A stretch of 12,224 nucleotides of DNA from an uncultured Odoribacter sp. (lineage in GTDB: Bacteria > Bacteroidota > Bacteroidia > Bacteroidales > Marinifilaceae): NCBI GenBank assembly GCA_947176455.1, contig CAMWQQ010000026.1, positions 1 through 12,224 on the forward strand, written 5' to 3'. The notes under the pieces are model-generated. The model searched no databases. It was not told the origin of the DNA and was given only the letters and a program-made list of their open reading frames with translations. Position numbers and translations under genes: made by a program. This document shows, piece after piece, positions 1 through 7,406 of this stretch; within the stretch, counting starts at the first letter, position 1; each line of letters begins with the position of its first letter.

Positions 1-151
1 TGTAGCAATCCATAAAGACCAGTTTGTTTTCGGCTTTCGCCTGTTCTTGGGCTTCATCGAGCGTGATGTTCCGAAAGGCGACGCCTTCTTGGGCAACCGA
101 TACACCCCATGCCCAAAGGCACAGCAGTAAGATAGAAATGTGTCTCATCAT
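1..151 (-). CDS. Secreted thioredoxin-family protein, N-terminal fragment
   Basis: Only the first 50 codons are in the window; the gene runs off the left edge. The start is a double ATG (151-149 and 148-146). Residues 1-20 form a signal peptide: MMRH, then a hydrophobic ISILLLCLWAWG core, then a probable cleavage after VSVA. The mature part reads VAFRNITLDEAQEQAKAENK, followed by LVFMDCY just before the edge. This is the N-terminal part of the thioredoxin-like fold of Bacteroidetes periplasmic proteins, in which a WCxxC redox motif normally follows the FMDCY strand within a few residues. That motif would lie just outside the window, so redox activity cannot be confirmed. The gene is last in line behind the SusCD operon, 80 bases after the preceding lipoprotein gene, with a hairpin but no clear promoter between them. 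It is probably co-transcribed and may act on thiols of the operon's lipoproteins, but that is inference. Confidence 0.75.
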   Translation of the reverse strand, partial: MMRHISILLLCLWAWGVSVAQEGVAFRNITLDEAQEQAKAENKLVFMDCY

Positions 152-176
152 GTAGTTTTATATAATCTGTTGTTTA

Positions 177-218
177 TCGGCATAAAGAAAGGGTGTATGA
201 GTACCCTCTCTTTGCCGA
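177..218 (-). terminator. Imperfect hairpin in the gap before the thioredoxin-like gene
   Basis: TCGGCA (177-182) followed by an AAAG/GGGT-containing arm pairs with ACCCTCTC and TTTGCCGA (203-218). The result is a stem of about 16 pairs with one bulge and a loop of about 8 bases. It lies between the stop of the FSU-domain lipoprotein gene (232) and the start of the thioredoxin-like gene (151). No T-run follows the stem on the minus strand, so a classical intrinsic terminator is not supported. It may be a 3'-end stabilising or processing structure within the operon transcript. Confidence 0.4.
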
Positions 219-231
219 AAATAATGAAATG

Positions 232-951
232 TCAGTTTACCGTATTGCGGACGCAACGCACACGCATTAGAATATTCAAAGGTGTTGTTCCACGGTAAAC
301 GGAGGACTGAGTGGCTATGATTTTGCGAAAATAAACAGTAGGCACTTGCAAGCCATTGTTTTCTTTCTCGGTAGCCGACCAAAAATAACCGCATTCATCG
401 ATATTCGTCAAAATAATATCATAACCGTAAGAACCCGATTGCCAAGCACTACCGGAAAGTTGTAATCCCATTCCTAGACCGTCTTCCCCTTGTCGGAGCA
501 ACGTTGCCACTTGGTCGCCACGCCATCCTTCCTTATCGGCTTCTTGTTGCGACATACCCAAAGCCATTTCGAGTTCTTTCCAATCCTCGTCTGTCGGCAA
601 ACGCCATCCTTCCGGAACCATCTCTTCCAATTCTTCCCACATATATAGATTACCATTCGTTTCGAAATCCGCCTGCATATCGAAATCTATAAATTGGGAT
701 TCTACAATCTGTGCTTCACCCTCGTCGTCCCTAAATGCTCCACCATATTCTCTTTCGAAATAAGGTGTCCCATATTTCAGGTTGGAGGTCATCCAATCCA
801 AATCACCTATACGTATCCATCCATAAGTATGACCATCCCGTTCATCCACAAACTCGCCGGTAGCTACCGGACGGATATCCGGCAATTTATCGTCATCACA
901 TGCAGAAAATGTGACAACACACAATATGATTAATATCAGATATTTCCCCAT
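232..951 (-). CDS. FSU/TIGR02145-like domain lipoprotein
   Basis: A 239-residue lipoprotein. The N-terminus is a signal peptide (MGKYLILIILCVV) with a lipobox ending FSAC at Cys18. DDDK follows the cysteine, an acidic run like the surface-export signal of Bacteroidetes lipoproteins, so an outer-leaflet location is likely. Residues about 36-235 match the Fibrobacter succinogenes major paralogous domain family: a DERDGHTYGWIRIGDLDWM segment near 36-54 with SNLKY next, then NLYMW (101-105), PEGWRLPTDEDW (113-124), GYFWSAT (188-194) and a final VRCV (231-234). The biochemical role of the family is not known; it is usually seen in extracellular or surface proteins. Cys187 and Cys233 could form a disulfide. 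The ATG at 951 is preferred: it leaves a 4-base gap after the upstream stop and gives a normal-length signal peptide. An in-frame ATG at 978 would add nine residues and overlap the upstream gene. The gene is in the SusCD operon, so it is probably a surface accessory protein. Confidence 0.8.
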   Translation of the reverse strand: MGKYLILIILCVVTFSACDDDKLPDIRPVATGEFVDERDGHTYGWIRIGDLDWMTSNLKYGTPYFEREYGGAFRDDEGEAQIVESQFIDFDMQADFETNGNLYMWEELEEMVPEGWRLPTDEDWKELEMALGMSQQEADKEGWRGDQVATLLRQGEDGLGMGLQLSGSAWQSGSYGYDIILTNIDECGYFWSATEKENNGLQVPTVYFRKIIATQSSVYRGTTPLNILMRVRCVRNTVN

Positions 952-955
952 AATT

Positions 956-1861
956 TTAAAATTTAATGCCGGTTTCATCCACCAGCGGTTTAAGAATATT
1001 GTATTTTCTCATGATAACGTCGTAGTCCCCATATAAGTCTTCAAACTCTTCTGCTGTCATTCTCAGGCATGCTTTGATATATGAAATTACATCTTCTTTT
1101 TCCGAGGGGGTATACCTTGCATCTGTATTTATAAGAAACCCCAGTTCTTTCAATTCTTCCATTCCCGTCTCACCTAATCCGTAAGGTATGTCATACCAAC
1201 TCTTATTATACTGATATCTTCTCATAACTTTAAAGAAAGCTTCGGCTTTCCCTCCAGAATAGTAATAAGTCGCATCTCCACCCCAATTGGCAAGTATCAT
1301 TTCACAACACAAATCTTGAGCAAGCGTTTCTTCGTCTTTTTTGCCTTCCCATAATTCACTCAGGTTCAGTGCTAGGCAATTGATATTGGAAATCGTCAAC
1401 GGTGATGACGAATATTCCCAAACATCTTCTTCATGGGTGTACTGGTTGATTTTCCGGACGGCTAATACAGAGTAAGGCAATATATCCTTGACATAAGGAA
1501 TCAGGTAGTCTGATAAAAACTCAGAAGCCTTTTCCTGTTGTTTTAGCTCCAGATATTCAAAACGAAGACGTGCCTTTCCAACTGACGTCATATTCCAGTT
1601 CAAGTCCACTAATTCCGTTTCATAATACGGTTTACCATAAGCATCCAATCCCTTGTACTCATGTTTTAATGTGTCATTGAACAAAAGGTAGCATCCTGTG
1701 GCTTTGTAAAATTCCTCACGTAGCTTGGAGGTTTGGTCGGTAGCACCTGGAACTGGGGCAAAAGATGAGGACATCTCGCTTGGTTCCAGATCGTCTTCCT
1801 GTCGACAGGAAAATAAACATCCTGCTAACATCAATAAAGATATAATCGTAGTAATTTTCAT
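956..1861 (-). CDS. SusCD-associated lipoprotein, metallohydrolase-like, lacking HExxH
   Basis: A 301-residue lipoprotein. The signal peptide is MKITTIISLLMLAGCLFSC; either Cys15 (LAGC) or Cys19 (LFSC) could be lipidated. Cys19 is favoured because RQEDD follows it, resembling a surface-export signal. Residues 47-65 (from LREEFYKATG through YLLFNDTL) and the C-terminal segment from about 256 (ISYIKACL, DVIMRKYNIL, ETGI) resemble the substrate import-associated zinc metallohydrolase lipoproteins that accompany SusC/SusD pairs in Bacteroidetes. That assignment is from memory and moderate. No HExxH is present anywhere. The place where it might be expected, about residues 184-191, reads LCCEMILA, so both zinc-binding histidines would be missing. 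If the family call is right, this is a non-catalytic binding paralogue; otherwise it is an unclassified operon lipoprotein. The start is the ATG at 1861; a TTG two codons upstream is not needed. The gene begins 22 bases after the susD stop. Confidence 0.65.
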   Translation of the reverse strand: MKITTIISLLMLAGCLFSCRQEDDLEPSEMSSSFAPVPGATDQTSKLREEFYKATGCYLLFNDTLKHEYKGLDAYGKPYYETELVDLNWNMTSVGKARLRFEYLELKQQEKASEFLSDYLIPYVKDILPYSVLAVRKINQYTHEEDVWEYSSSPLTISNINCLALNLSELWEGKKDEETLAQDLCCEMILANWGGDATYYYSGGKAEAFFKVMRRYQYNKSWYDIPYGLGETGMEELKELGFLINTDARYTPSEKEDVISYIKACLRMTAEEFEDLYGDYDVIMRKYNILKPLVDETGIKF

Positions 1862-1883
1862 AATCAATGATTTTTAATCTCCA

Positions 1884-3668
1884 TTAATAACTTTCTTCGT
1901 ATCCGTCCTCAAATCCATCTCTCCAATCCCAATAAGCGTCCTCGTCTTCATCTTCGTCATAAGGATTTTCGGATTTTCTTCTGTTCCATCCGTCATTCGA
2001 GTCGTTTTCGAGGTCGTACAGCCCTGCTTCTTTCCCTGCTTCAAAACCTTCCCAATAGGCATCGCTCATTTCTGCTTCCGGAATATCGGGGATATAATCG
2101 CTTCCGCTACGTGCCGGACGATGATTTGCTCCTAATGTATTCCGAAACTCCAGCACTTCCCTTGGCAAAGCCAACGTATAGGCAGGATCATTTGGTTCCA
2201 ATATGTATCTTAAGGAATATTCAGGCTCATCATAATTGAACTTCGTATAATGGTGAGCGATGGTTTTCGTATAAGGGAATTTTTCACGAACCATATAACG
2301 TCGCAAGTCGAACCAGCGGTGTCCTTCCAGACAGAGTTCCCGTTGACGCTCTTTGCGAATCAGACTTACCAGTTCTTCTCCGCTTTCAGAGACCGGACGG
2401 CTGTCTACCAGACGATTATCGCGCAATTTCTGCAACAATGCACGGGCTTCCCCTTCTTGTCCGTTCAAAGCGGCGGCTTCTGCTCCATTCAAATAAGCCT
2501 CTGCTGTACGGAACAGGAAATTGTCCGACACTTCCTTATACCCGAGATTTTTCCAGCCTTTCACTTTGGCAAACACCCAGCCGGGCGCATAATTCGTATA
2601 CTCATATCCTCCGCCGATGGAATCCTCTTTTACGATGTAATATCGTGTTCTCAAGTCGTTTTCGCCTTCTTCAAAAGCTGTCACTAAATCATCAGATATC
2701 AAATAGACTGGTAAATTTTTTAATGCGCCATAGCTGTAATATCGTAGATTATAAATCGAAGTTGATAATAAATGTCCTCCCATGGAGAAGATGGTCTCAA
2801 CGGATGATTTTGTCAGTACATCTCCGTTGTTGTTTGCCAAAGCATTTAAATCCAACAAACCGTCTTTTTTTTCCAATGCTTTTTTAGCATACTCATACGC
2901 TGATTTCCAGTTTTGCATATACAGATATACTCGACTCTTCAATAAATAGAGCGCCGTGATGTCTGCCCGATAAGGATGGTTCTTGGGAGCTTCTTGAACA
3001 GATAGGCATTCTTCCGCTAAATCCAAATCCTCCATCACTTGGTCGTACACTTCCTTTACGGTATTGGTCGTATAGTTTTTATCTTCTATCACCTCGCTCA
3101 ATTTCAAAGGCACGGCAGGTTTATGGAGATTCGTGGAAGAGTAAGGTTCGCCGTAAAGGTTTGCTAACGTGAAGTAATACAATCCTCGCAAAAAGGTGGC
3201 TTCTCCTTTTATTCGCATTTTTTCCAGTTCTTCTCTTTCGTTCTCTGTTTTCTGTTCATCAATCAATGCCAACACCATATTGCAAGTATTGATGCAATGA
3301 TACGCCTTGTTCCAATCTTTGTCCTCGTCCACACGAGAATTGCCTTCTGTCGCCTGTCCCACATCTTTCTGCCAGGTATGCCAACCGAACATTTCTTCTT
3401 GAATATTCAGCCTATCTCCATATCCGTCCCATGAAAACACATCCAATTCATCGGACATATAATGTACTGCTTGGAAATATTTATTTTCAATCCTGAAAGA
3501 ACTGTTTGGAGTATAAATTCTTCCCATTGGCAGATATCCGTCTCCCAACAGGACTTCATCTAAGTCCGTATAGGTTTCCACCCTTGAAAGGTCTTGTGAA
3601 TACTCCTGCAAGAAATTGGAGCAGGAAGCGAACAGCAAAACTAAAAATGTGCCATATATTTTTCTCAT
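1884..3668 (-). CDS. SusD/RagB-family nutrient-binding outer-membrane lipoprotein
   Basis: A 594-residue surface lipoprotein that caps the SusC barrel and captures substrate. The signal peptide is MRKIYGTFLVLLFASC with Cys16 as the lipid anchor. Family landmarks are a TPR-like helical region at about 120-260 (including KGEATFLRGLYYFTLANLYG at 154-173), FLFRTAEAYLNGAEA at 384-398, the signature RKERQRELCLEGHRWFDLRR at 438-457, and LPREVLEF with a following NTLGANHRP at 501-518, where SusD proteins normally end. The last 76 residues (519-594) are extra. This tail is rich in Asp/Glu, Tyr and Trp, holds two related segments (AYWEGFEAGKEAG at 537-549 and AYWDWRDGFEDGY at 578-590) and an acidic DEDEDED run at 571-577. 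No such tail is part of the normal fold as I know it. The gene lies 12 bases downstream of susC, as expected for an obligate pair. The ligand is unknown. Confidence 0.95.
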   Translation of the reverse strand: MRKIYGTFLVLLFASCSNFLQEYSQDLSRVETYTDLDEVLLGDGYLPMGRIYTPNSSFRIENKYFQAVHYMSDELDVFSWDGYGDRLNIQEEMFGWHTWQKDVGQATEGNSRVDEDKDWNKAYHCINTCNMVLALIDEQKTENEREELEKMRIKGEATFLRGLYYFTLANLYGEPYSSTNLHKPAVPLKLSEVIEDKNYTTNTVKEVYDQVMEDLDLAEECLSVQEAPKNHPYRADITALYLLKSRVYLYMQNWKSAYEYAKKALEKKDGLLDLNALANNNGDVLTKSSVETIFSMGGHLLSTSIYNLRYYSYGALKNLPVYLISDDLVTAFEEGENDLRTRYYIVKEDSIGGGYEYTNYAPGWVFAKVKGWKNLGYKEVSDNFLFRTAEAYLNGAEAAALNGQEGEARALLQKLRDNRLVDSRPVSESGEELVSLIRKERQRELCLEGHRWFDLRRYMVREKFPYTKTIAHHYTKFNYDEPEYSLRYILEPNDPAYTLALPREVLEFRNTLGANHRPARSGSDYIPDIPEAEMSDAYWEGFEAGKEAGLYDLENDSNDGWNRRKSENPYDEDEDEDAYWDWRDGFEDGYEESY

Positions 3669-3680
3669 AATTCCGTGTAT

Positions 3681-6600
3681 TTAAAATGAAACACTCAAAC
3701 CGAATGAATAGTTCGGACGATCGCTCAATTGAACCGTAGAGAACCCGCTTTGTGTCGGAGTCTGTCCGTTCAGTTTCTTGGAGCAAACGGTAAACAGGTT
3801 GGCACCTGACAAGGTTAGCGCCAAACGTGACAATTTCATCTTGTTCAATAAAGCTTCACCGAATTCATAAGTCAAGCTGAGGTTCGAACATTTCAGGTAA
3901 CTACCACTGACCACCCGATGATTCCCATAGTCATACATATCCCAAATGGAATTGGCTATCGGTTGCACGTCGCTATAACTACTTTTATCCGTCCAATGTC
4001 GGTTGTATTTCCAATAAGATTCACTGCCCTGACTGATAATGGCAGGGATATCCGTGTGCAGTTCGTCGCCTGGCTTCTTCCAGCGATTTAGGAAATCTTT
4101 ATTCACGTTGTTTTCCGCTCGGATTTCTTCGACAGACATCGTTTCGTCCCTTTCTCCCGAATACATGGCGAACAGACGAATTTTGTTTCCTATGCTATAA
4201 GCGAATGAGCCGCTCAGACGCAAATTTTTATAACGCACCGTCGTGTTTAAGCTACCGGAAATATTCGGCTCGCGTCGTCCGGAAGCTTCCAAAATACGGG
4301 TATAAGTAGTCTCTTTGCTTAAGCCACGCAGTATTTCTTTGTTATCGCCTCCGTCATCGAACATGGGACCTCCGTCCACCGGACTCAATCCTAAAAATTT
4401 GTAGGAATAAAAGGTGTTGACAGCTTGTCCTTTGACAATTGCCGTACCGGTCAGGAAGTCATCCAAATCATATTCGTTAGGATCTGGATCGCTTTTAATC
4501 TTGTTAAACGTTTTGGAGAAAGAAGTAGATAACGTCCAGCGGATATCTTTCCGGTTGACGGGCGATACGGTCAAGGAAATGCTATATCCATGATTGTCCA
4601 CGTTCCCTCCGTTGACCACATACGAGTTGCCCTCTACACCGTTCATGGAATCGATTTTCTTTGTCATAAAGGCGTCTTTGGTATGCTTCCAATAGTAAGA
4701 ACCTTCCACCTGCAATTTGTTTCTAAACAATGAGAATTCCAATCCCAGATTATAAGAAGTAGTCTGTTCCCACTTCAAATCGGGATTCGGATAACGTTCC
4801 ACCAATGAGATGTTTTCGCCGAAATAGGCGTCCATCGGTTTTTTGGAAATCAGCATTACCGGCGTCTGGTTGTTCAACATATTTCCTTGATAACCGAATG
4901 AGAATTTCCAGCGTAACATATCCAACCAGTCGGCTTTCATCCACTGATGTTCTGTCATATTCCAGTTGGCGGATGTTGACCAAATGGGCAATAGTTTATC
5001 ATTGCTGCGATCGCCGAATCCGTTTGAACCGTCGACACGAGCGTTGGCATTTAATGTGAAATAGTTGTGATAGCTGTAAGATACGGAAGCATACGCAGAT
5101 AACGTATTGTTCAATGAATTCGTCAAAGACGGTACATTTTCCGCTATCCACTCTTTGTAGCCGGGAAAGTCATCCAGATTGATGTTGCTTACGAAACTCA
5201 TACCCCGGTCTTTATAATATCCACGGGTTGTATTGCTGTATGCCTTGTATTTAGTGGAACTCATCTCATAACCCAGAGATGCATTGATATTATGCTGGTG
5301 ATCCAATCCAAAATACTTGTTGGCATTCAACTGGAAACGGGTTGTATAGGAACGGTTGTTTGATTCCTGGCGACTTAACTCGCCTCCATAAGGCAAAGTA
5401 CTATAGGCACCCTCTCCCGTCCATTCTTCATACCAATCGTCCCATTCTCCTTTATCTGGCATCACGCCGAATTCTGTACCTCTTGATAAAGCGGCATGAT
5501 AACTTTTTTCTCCCCACCATCCCTCGATATTGGTATGGGAGGTGGAATAGGAGAAAATGGCATTGGCGGTCAGCCAGTCAGTAAATTTAAATTGCAAATT
5601 GGTATTTACGGTCAAGCCGGAACCTTCTTGCCCGTAAGAGCTGTTGTCCAATTCATTGAGAATGTTGTAATCATAGAATGTATAATTGTTATACTTCTTT
5701 TTGTAATAGAAATATTCTCCGTATTCATTGTAGGCGGGAATGGCACGGCTACTCTTATAAGCATAATCCATCGGCGCTATTTCACTTTGATAATAATTTC
5801 TGGAAGAAACATTCCCGTTGAGTCCCAATGATGCTGTTAGCCAAGGAGTCAGGTTGGCATCTAGATTCAAAGCTGCCGTAAAACGCTCGTTGTGGTCGTC
5901 CATAATCACGTCGTTGTCCCGGTTGTAACCGATGGATGCATAGTAACGTGCCTCTTCCGAACCTCCTGATACGCTCAACGTATGTTGGTGCGAAACGCTG
6001 TTTCGTGTCAATAGGTCGAACCAGTCCGTATTAACTGTCTCCAGATATGCCACTTCGCGATTAAATTCCGTTTCCGTCAATTCATGGTTATAAAGTTTGG
6101 TCAGCAAATTTTCATAACCGACTAATGCCATATCATCTGGAAATTGATATTGGCTTGCAATTAGTTCCCTAGAGAATTGGATGCGTTCTTTGGAATTCAT
6201 CACGTTAATAGAACGGTCGCCATAACTTGGACGTTGACGTAGGGTGGTTGTCATTGAATAATTGACAATCGGACGTCCGACGTGTCCTTTTTTGGTCGTG
6301 ATGACAATTACCCCGTTTGCAGCCTTGGTTCCGTACAATGCAGTAGCTGCCGCATCCTTCAATACGTCAATGCGTTCAATGTCTTGAGGATTGATGCCGG
6401 CTATAGCGTTACCGATACGGTTGATGTAATCGGGGTCGTTCAATTCTTCCGGAGCAATGTTTACCGGGTCCTGCACGATGATACCGTCCACTACCCACAG
6501 CGGTTCGCGGTTACCAATTAACGTAGAAGTTCCGCGGATACGAATCTTGGGAACAACACCTACTTCGCCGGAATTGGTTGTCAGCATCATGTCCGGAATT

Positions 6601-7322
6601 TGTCCCTCTAACATTTTGTCAATAGAAGATACGCCTGGAATCATGATATCTTCCGCTTTTACGCTTGTTACCGCACTGGTGTTTTTTCTCCTGTCCACCA
6701 CTTGGTAACCGGTGATGACCACCTCGTCCATTTGCGTGCTTTCTTCGTGCAGGGTGATATTGATGGTTTGTTGTCCGGTATAAGCCACCTCTTGGGCTTT
6801 CATGCCGATGAAAGAGAACAGCAGATGCAGGTCCTGTGCGTCCGGCAGGGAAAGGTGATATTTTCCCTCCACATTGGTCACTACGCCCATGCCCGTGCCT
6901 TTCAGGATGACGGTGACGCCCGGTAGCGGATGACCTTTGGAGTCGGTTACTTTTCCTTCCACTTTCTTTTCTTCGGTCTGTTGCGTCTGGCTCTGGATGA
7001 TAATCAAGTTGTCCTTGAAGGTGTAGCTTAATCCCGTATTCTCCAGGCATTCTTTCAGAATCTGGCTCACCTCCGTTTGTTTGCAGTCGATGGTGATGCC
7101 GGAATAGGGCGTGATGTCGCTGGACTTGTAGATGAACATATAGTCCGTCAGTTGTTCGATTTGACGGAACACGTCACTCAGGGAAGTGTTCGTTGCGGAA
7201 AGTGTGATTTTGTTGTTTTGGGCATTCACGGAAGCCTGACAAGTACAGAATCCCACTAACGTCAGAAAAACAAAAAGTTTCATCTTTCGCAGGGTTTGTT
7301 GTAATCTTCGTTTTTTTCTCAT
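3681..7322 (-). CDS. SusC/RagA-family TonB-dependent transporter with N-terminal STN signalling domain
   Basis: A 1213-residue outer-membrane transporter. A basic n-region (MRKKRRLQQTLRK) and hydrophobic core precede a likely cleavage after ASVNA (residue 34). A secretin/TonB short N-terminal (STN) domain spans about 38-110, ending in DNLIIIQ. A carboxypeptidase-regulatory-like beta-sandwich follows at 120-197 (VEGKVTDSKGHPLPGVTV). The TonB-box-like DEVVITGY is at 199-206. The plug domain (about 210-346) includes GTSTLIGNREPLWVVDG and DVLKDAAATALYGTKAANG. The rest is the 22-strand barrel, ending in the terminal phenylalanine typical of outer-membrane barrels (SFGLSVSF). It imports a substrate captured by SusD, powered by TonB-ExbBD. 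The STN domain is the part that contacts a FecR-type anti-sigma factor, which agrees with the sigma/fecR pair directly upstream. ATG at 7322 is used; the ATG at 7283 (Met14) would also leave a complete signal peptide. The substrate cannot be told from sequence. Confidence 0.96.
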   Translation of the reverse strand: MRKKRRLQQTLRKMKLFVFLTLVGFCTCQASVNAQNNKITLSATNTSLSDVFRQIEQLTDYMFIYKSSDITPYSGITIDCKQTEVSQILKECLENTGLSYTFKDNLIIIQSQTQQTEEKKVEGKVTDSKGHPLPGVTVILKGTGMGVVTNVEGKYHLSLPDAQDLHLLFSFIGMKAQEVAYTGQQTINITLHEESTQMDEVVITGYQVVDRRKNTSAVTSVKAEDIMIPGVSSIDKMLEGQIPDMMLTTNSGEVGVVPKIRIRGTSTLIGNREPLWVVDGIIVQDPVNIAPEELNDPDYINRIGNAIAGINPQDIERIDVLKDAAATALYGTKAANGVIVITTKKGHVGRPIVNYSMTTTLRQRPSYGDRSINVMNSKERIQFSRELIASQYQFPDDMALVGYENLLTKLYNHELTETEFNREVAYLETVNTDWFDLLTRNSVSHQHTLSVSGGSEEARYYASIGYNRDNDVIMDDHNERFTAALNLDANLTPWLTASLGLNGNVSSRNYYQSEIAPMDYAYKSSRAIPAYNEYGEYFYYKKKYNNYTFYDYNILNELDNSSYGQEGSGLTVNTNLQFKFTDWLTANAIFSYSTSHTNIEGWWGEKSYHAALSRGTEFGVMPDKGEWDDWYEEWTGEGAYSTLPYGGELSRQESNNRSYTTRFQLNANKYFGLDHQHNINASLGYEMSSTKYKAYSNTTRGYYKDRGMSFVSNINLDDFPGYKEWIAENVPSLTNSLNNTLSAYASVSYSYHNYFTLNANARVDGSNGFGDRSNDKLLPIWSTSANWNMTEHQWMKADWLDMLRWKFSFGYQGNMLNNQTPVMLISKKPMDAYFGENISLVERYPNPDLKWEQTTSYNLGLEFSLFRNKLQVEGSYYWKHTKDAFMTKKIDSMNGVEGNSYVVNGGNVDNHGYSISLTVSPVNRKDIRWTLSTSFSKTFNKIKSDPDPNEYDLDDFLTGTAIVKGQAVNTFYSYKFLGLSPVDGGPMFDDGGDNKEILRGLSKETTYTRILEASGRREPNISGSLNTTVRYKNLRLSGSFAYSIGNKIRLFAMYSGERDETMSVEEIRAENNVNKDFLNRWKKPGDELHTDIPAIISQGSESYWKYNRHWTDKSSYSDVQPIANSIWDMYDYGNHRVVSGSYLKCSNLSLTYEFGEALLNKMKLSRLALTLSGANLFTVCSKKLNGQTPTQSGFSTVQLSDRPNYSFGLSVSF

Positions 7323-7371
7323 AATTTTGTTTAGCTTTGGTTAATTCATTCGAAGGATTATCTCTTGGCTT

Positions 7372-7406
7372 GCAGGAAGATGTGAGGGCGTCTTCCTGCT
7401 TTTTTT
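7372..7406 (+). terminator. Perfect hairpin with T-run, oriented on the plus strand, between fecR and susC
   Basis: GCAGGAAGA (7372-7380) and TCTTCCTGC (7391-7399) are perfect 9-bp arms around a 10-base loop, followed on the plus strand by seven T (7400-7406). On the plus strand this is a textbook intrinsic terminator that would stop antisense transcription before it enters fecR, whose stop codon (7405-7407) overlaps the T-run. On the minus strand, the coding direction, the hairpin is preceded by A's and has no T-run after it, so it is not expected to end the sigma-fecR transcript efficiently. Confidence 0.65.

Noticed and set aside
1422..1445. His-Glu at residues 143-144 of the metallohydrolase-like lipoprotein as a zinc site
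   Set aside because: The local sequence is HEEDVWEY, with no second histidine at the HExxH spacing.
7323..7404. A separate promoter for susC in the fecR-susC gap
   Set aside because: No TAnnTTTG element is present there; an ECF-specific promoter remains possible but I cannot recognise its consensus.
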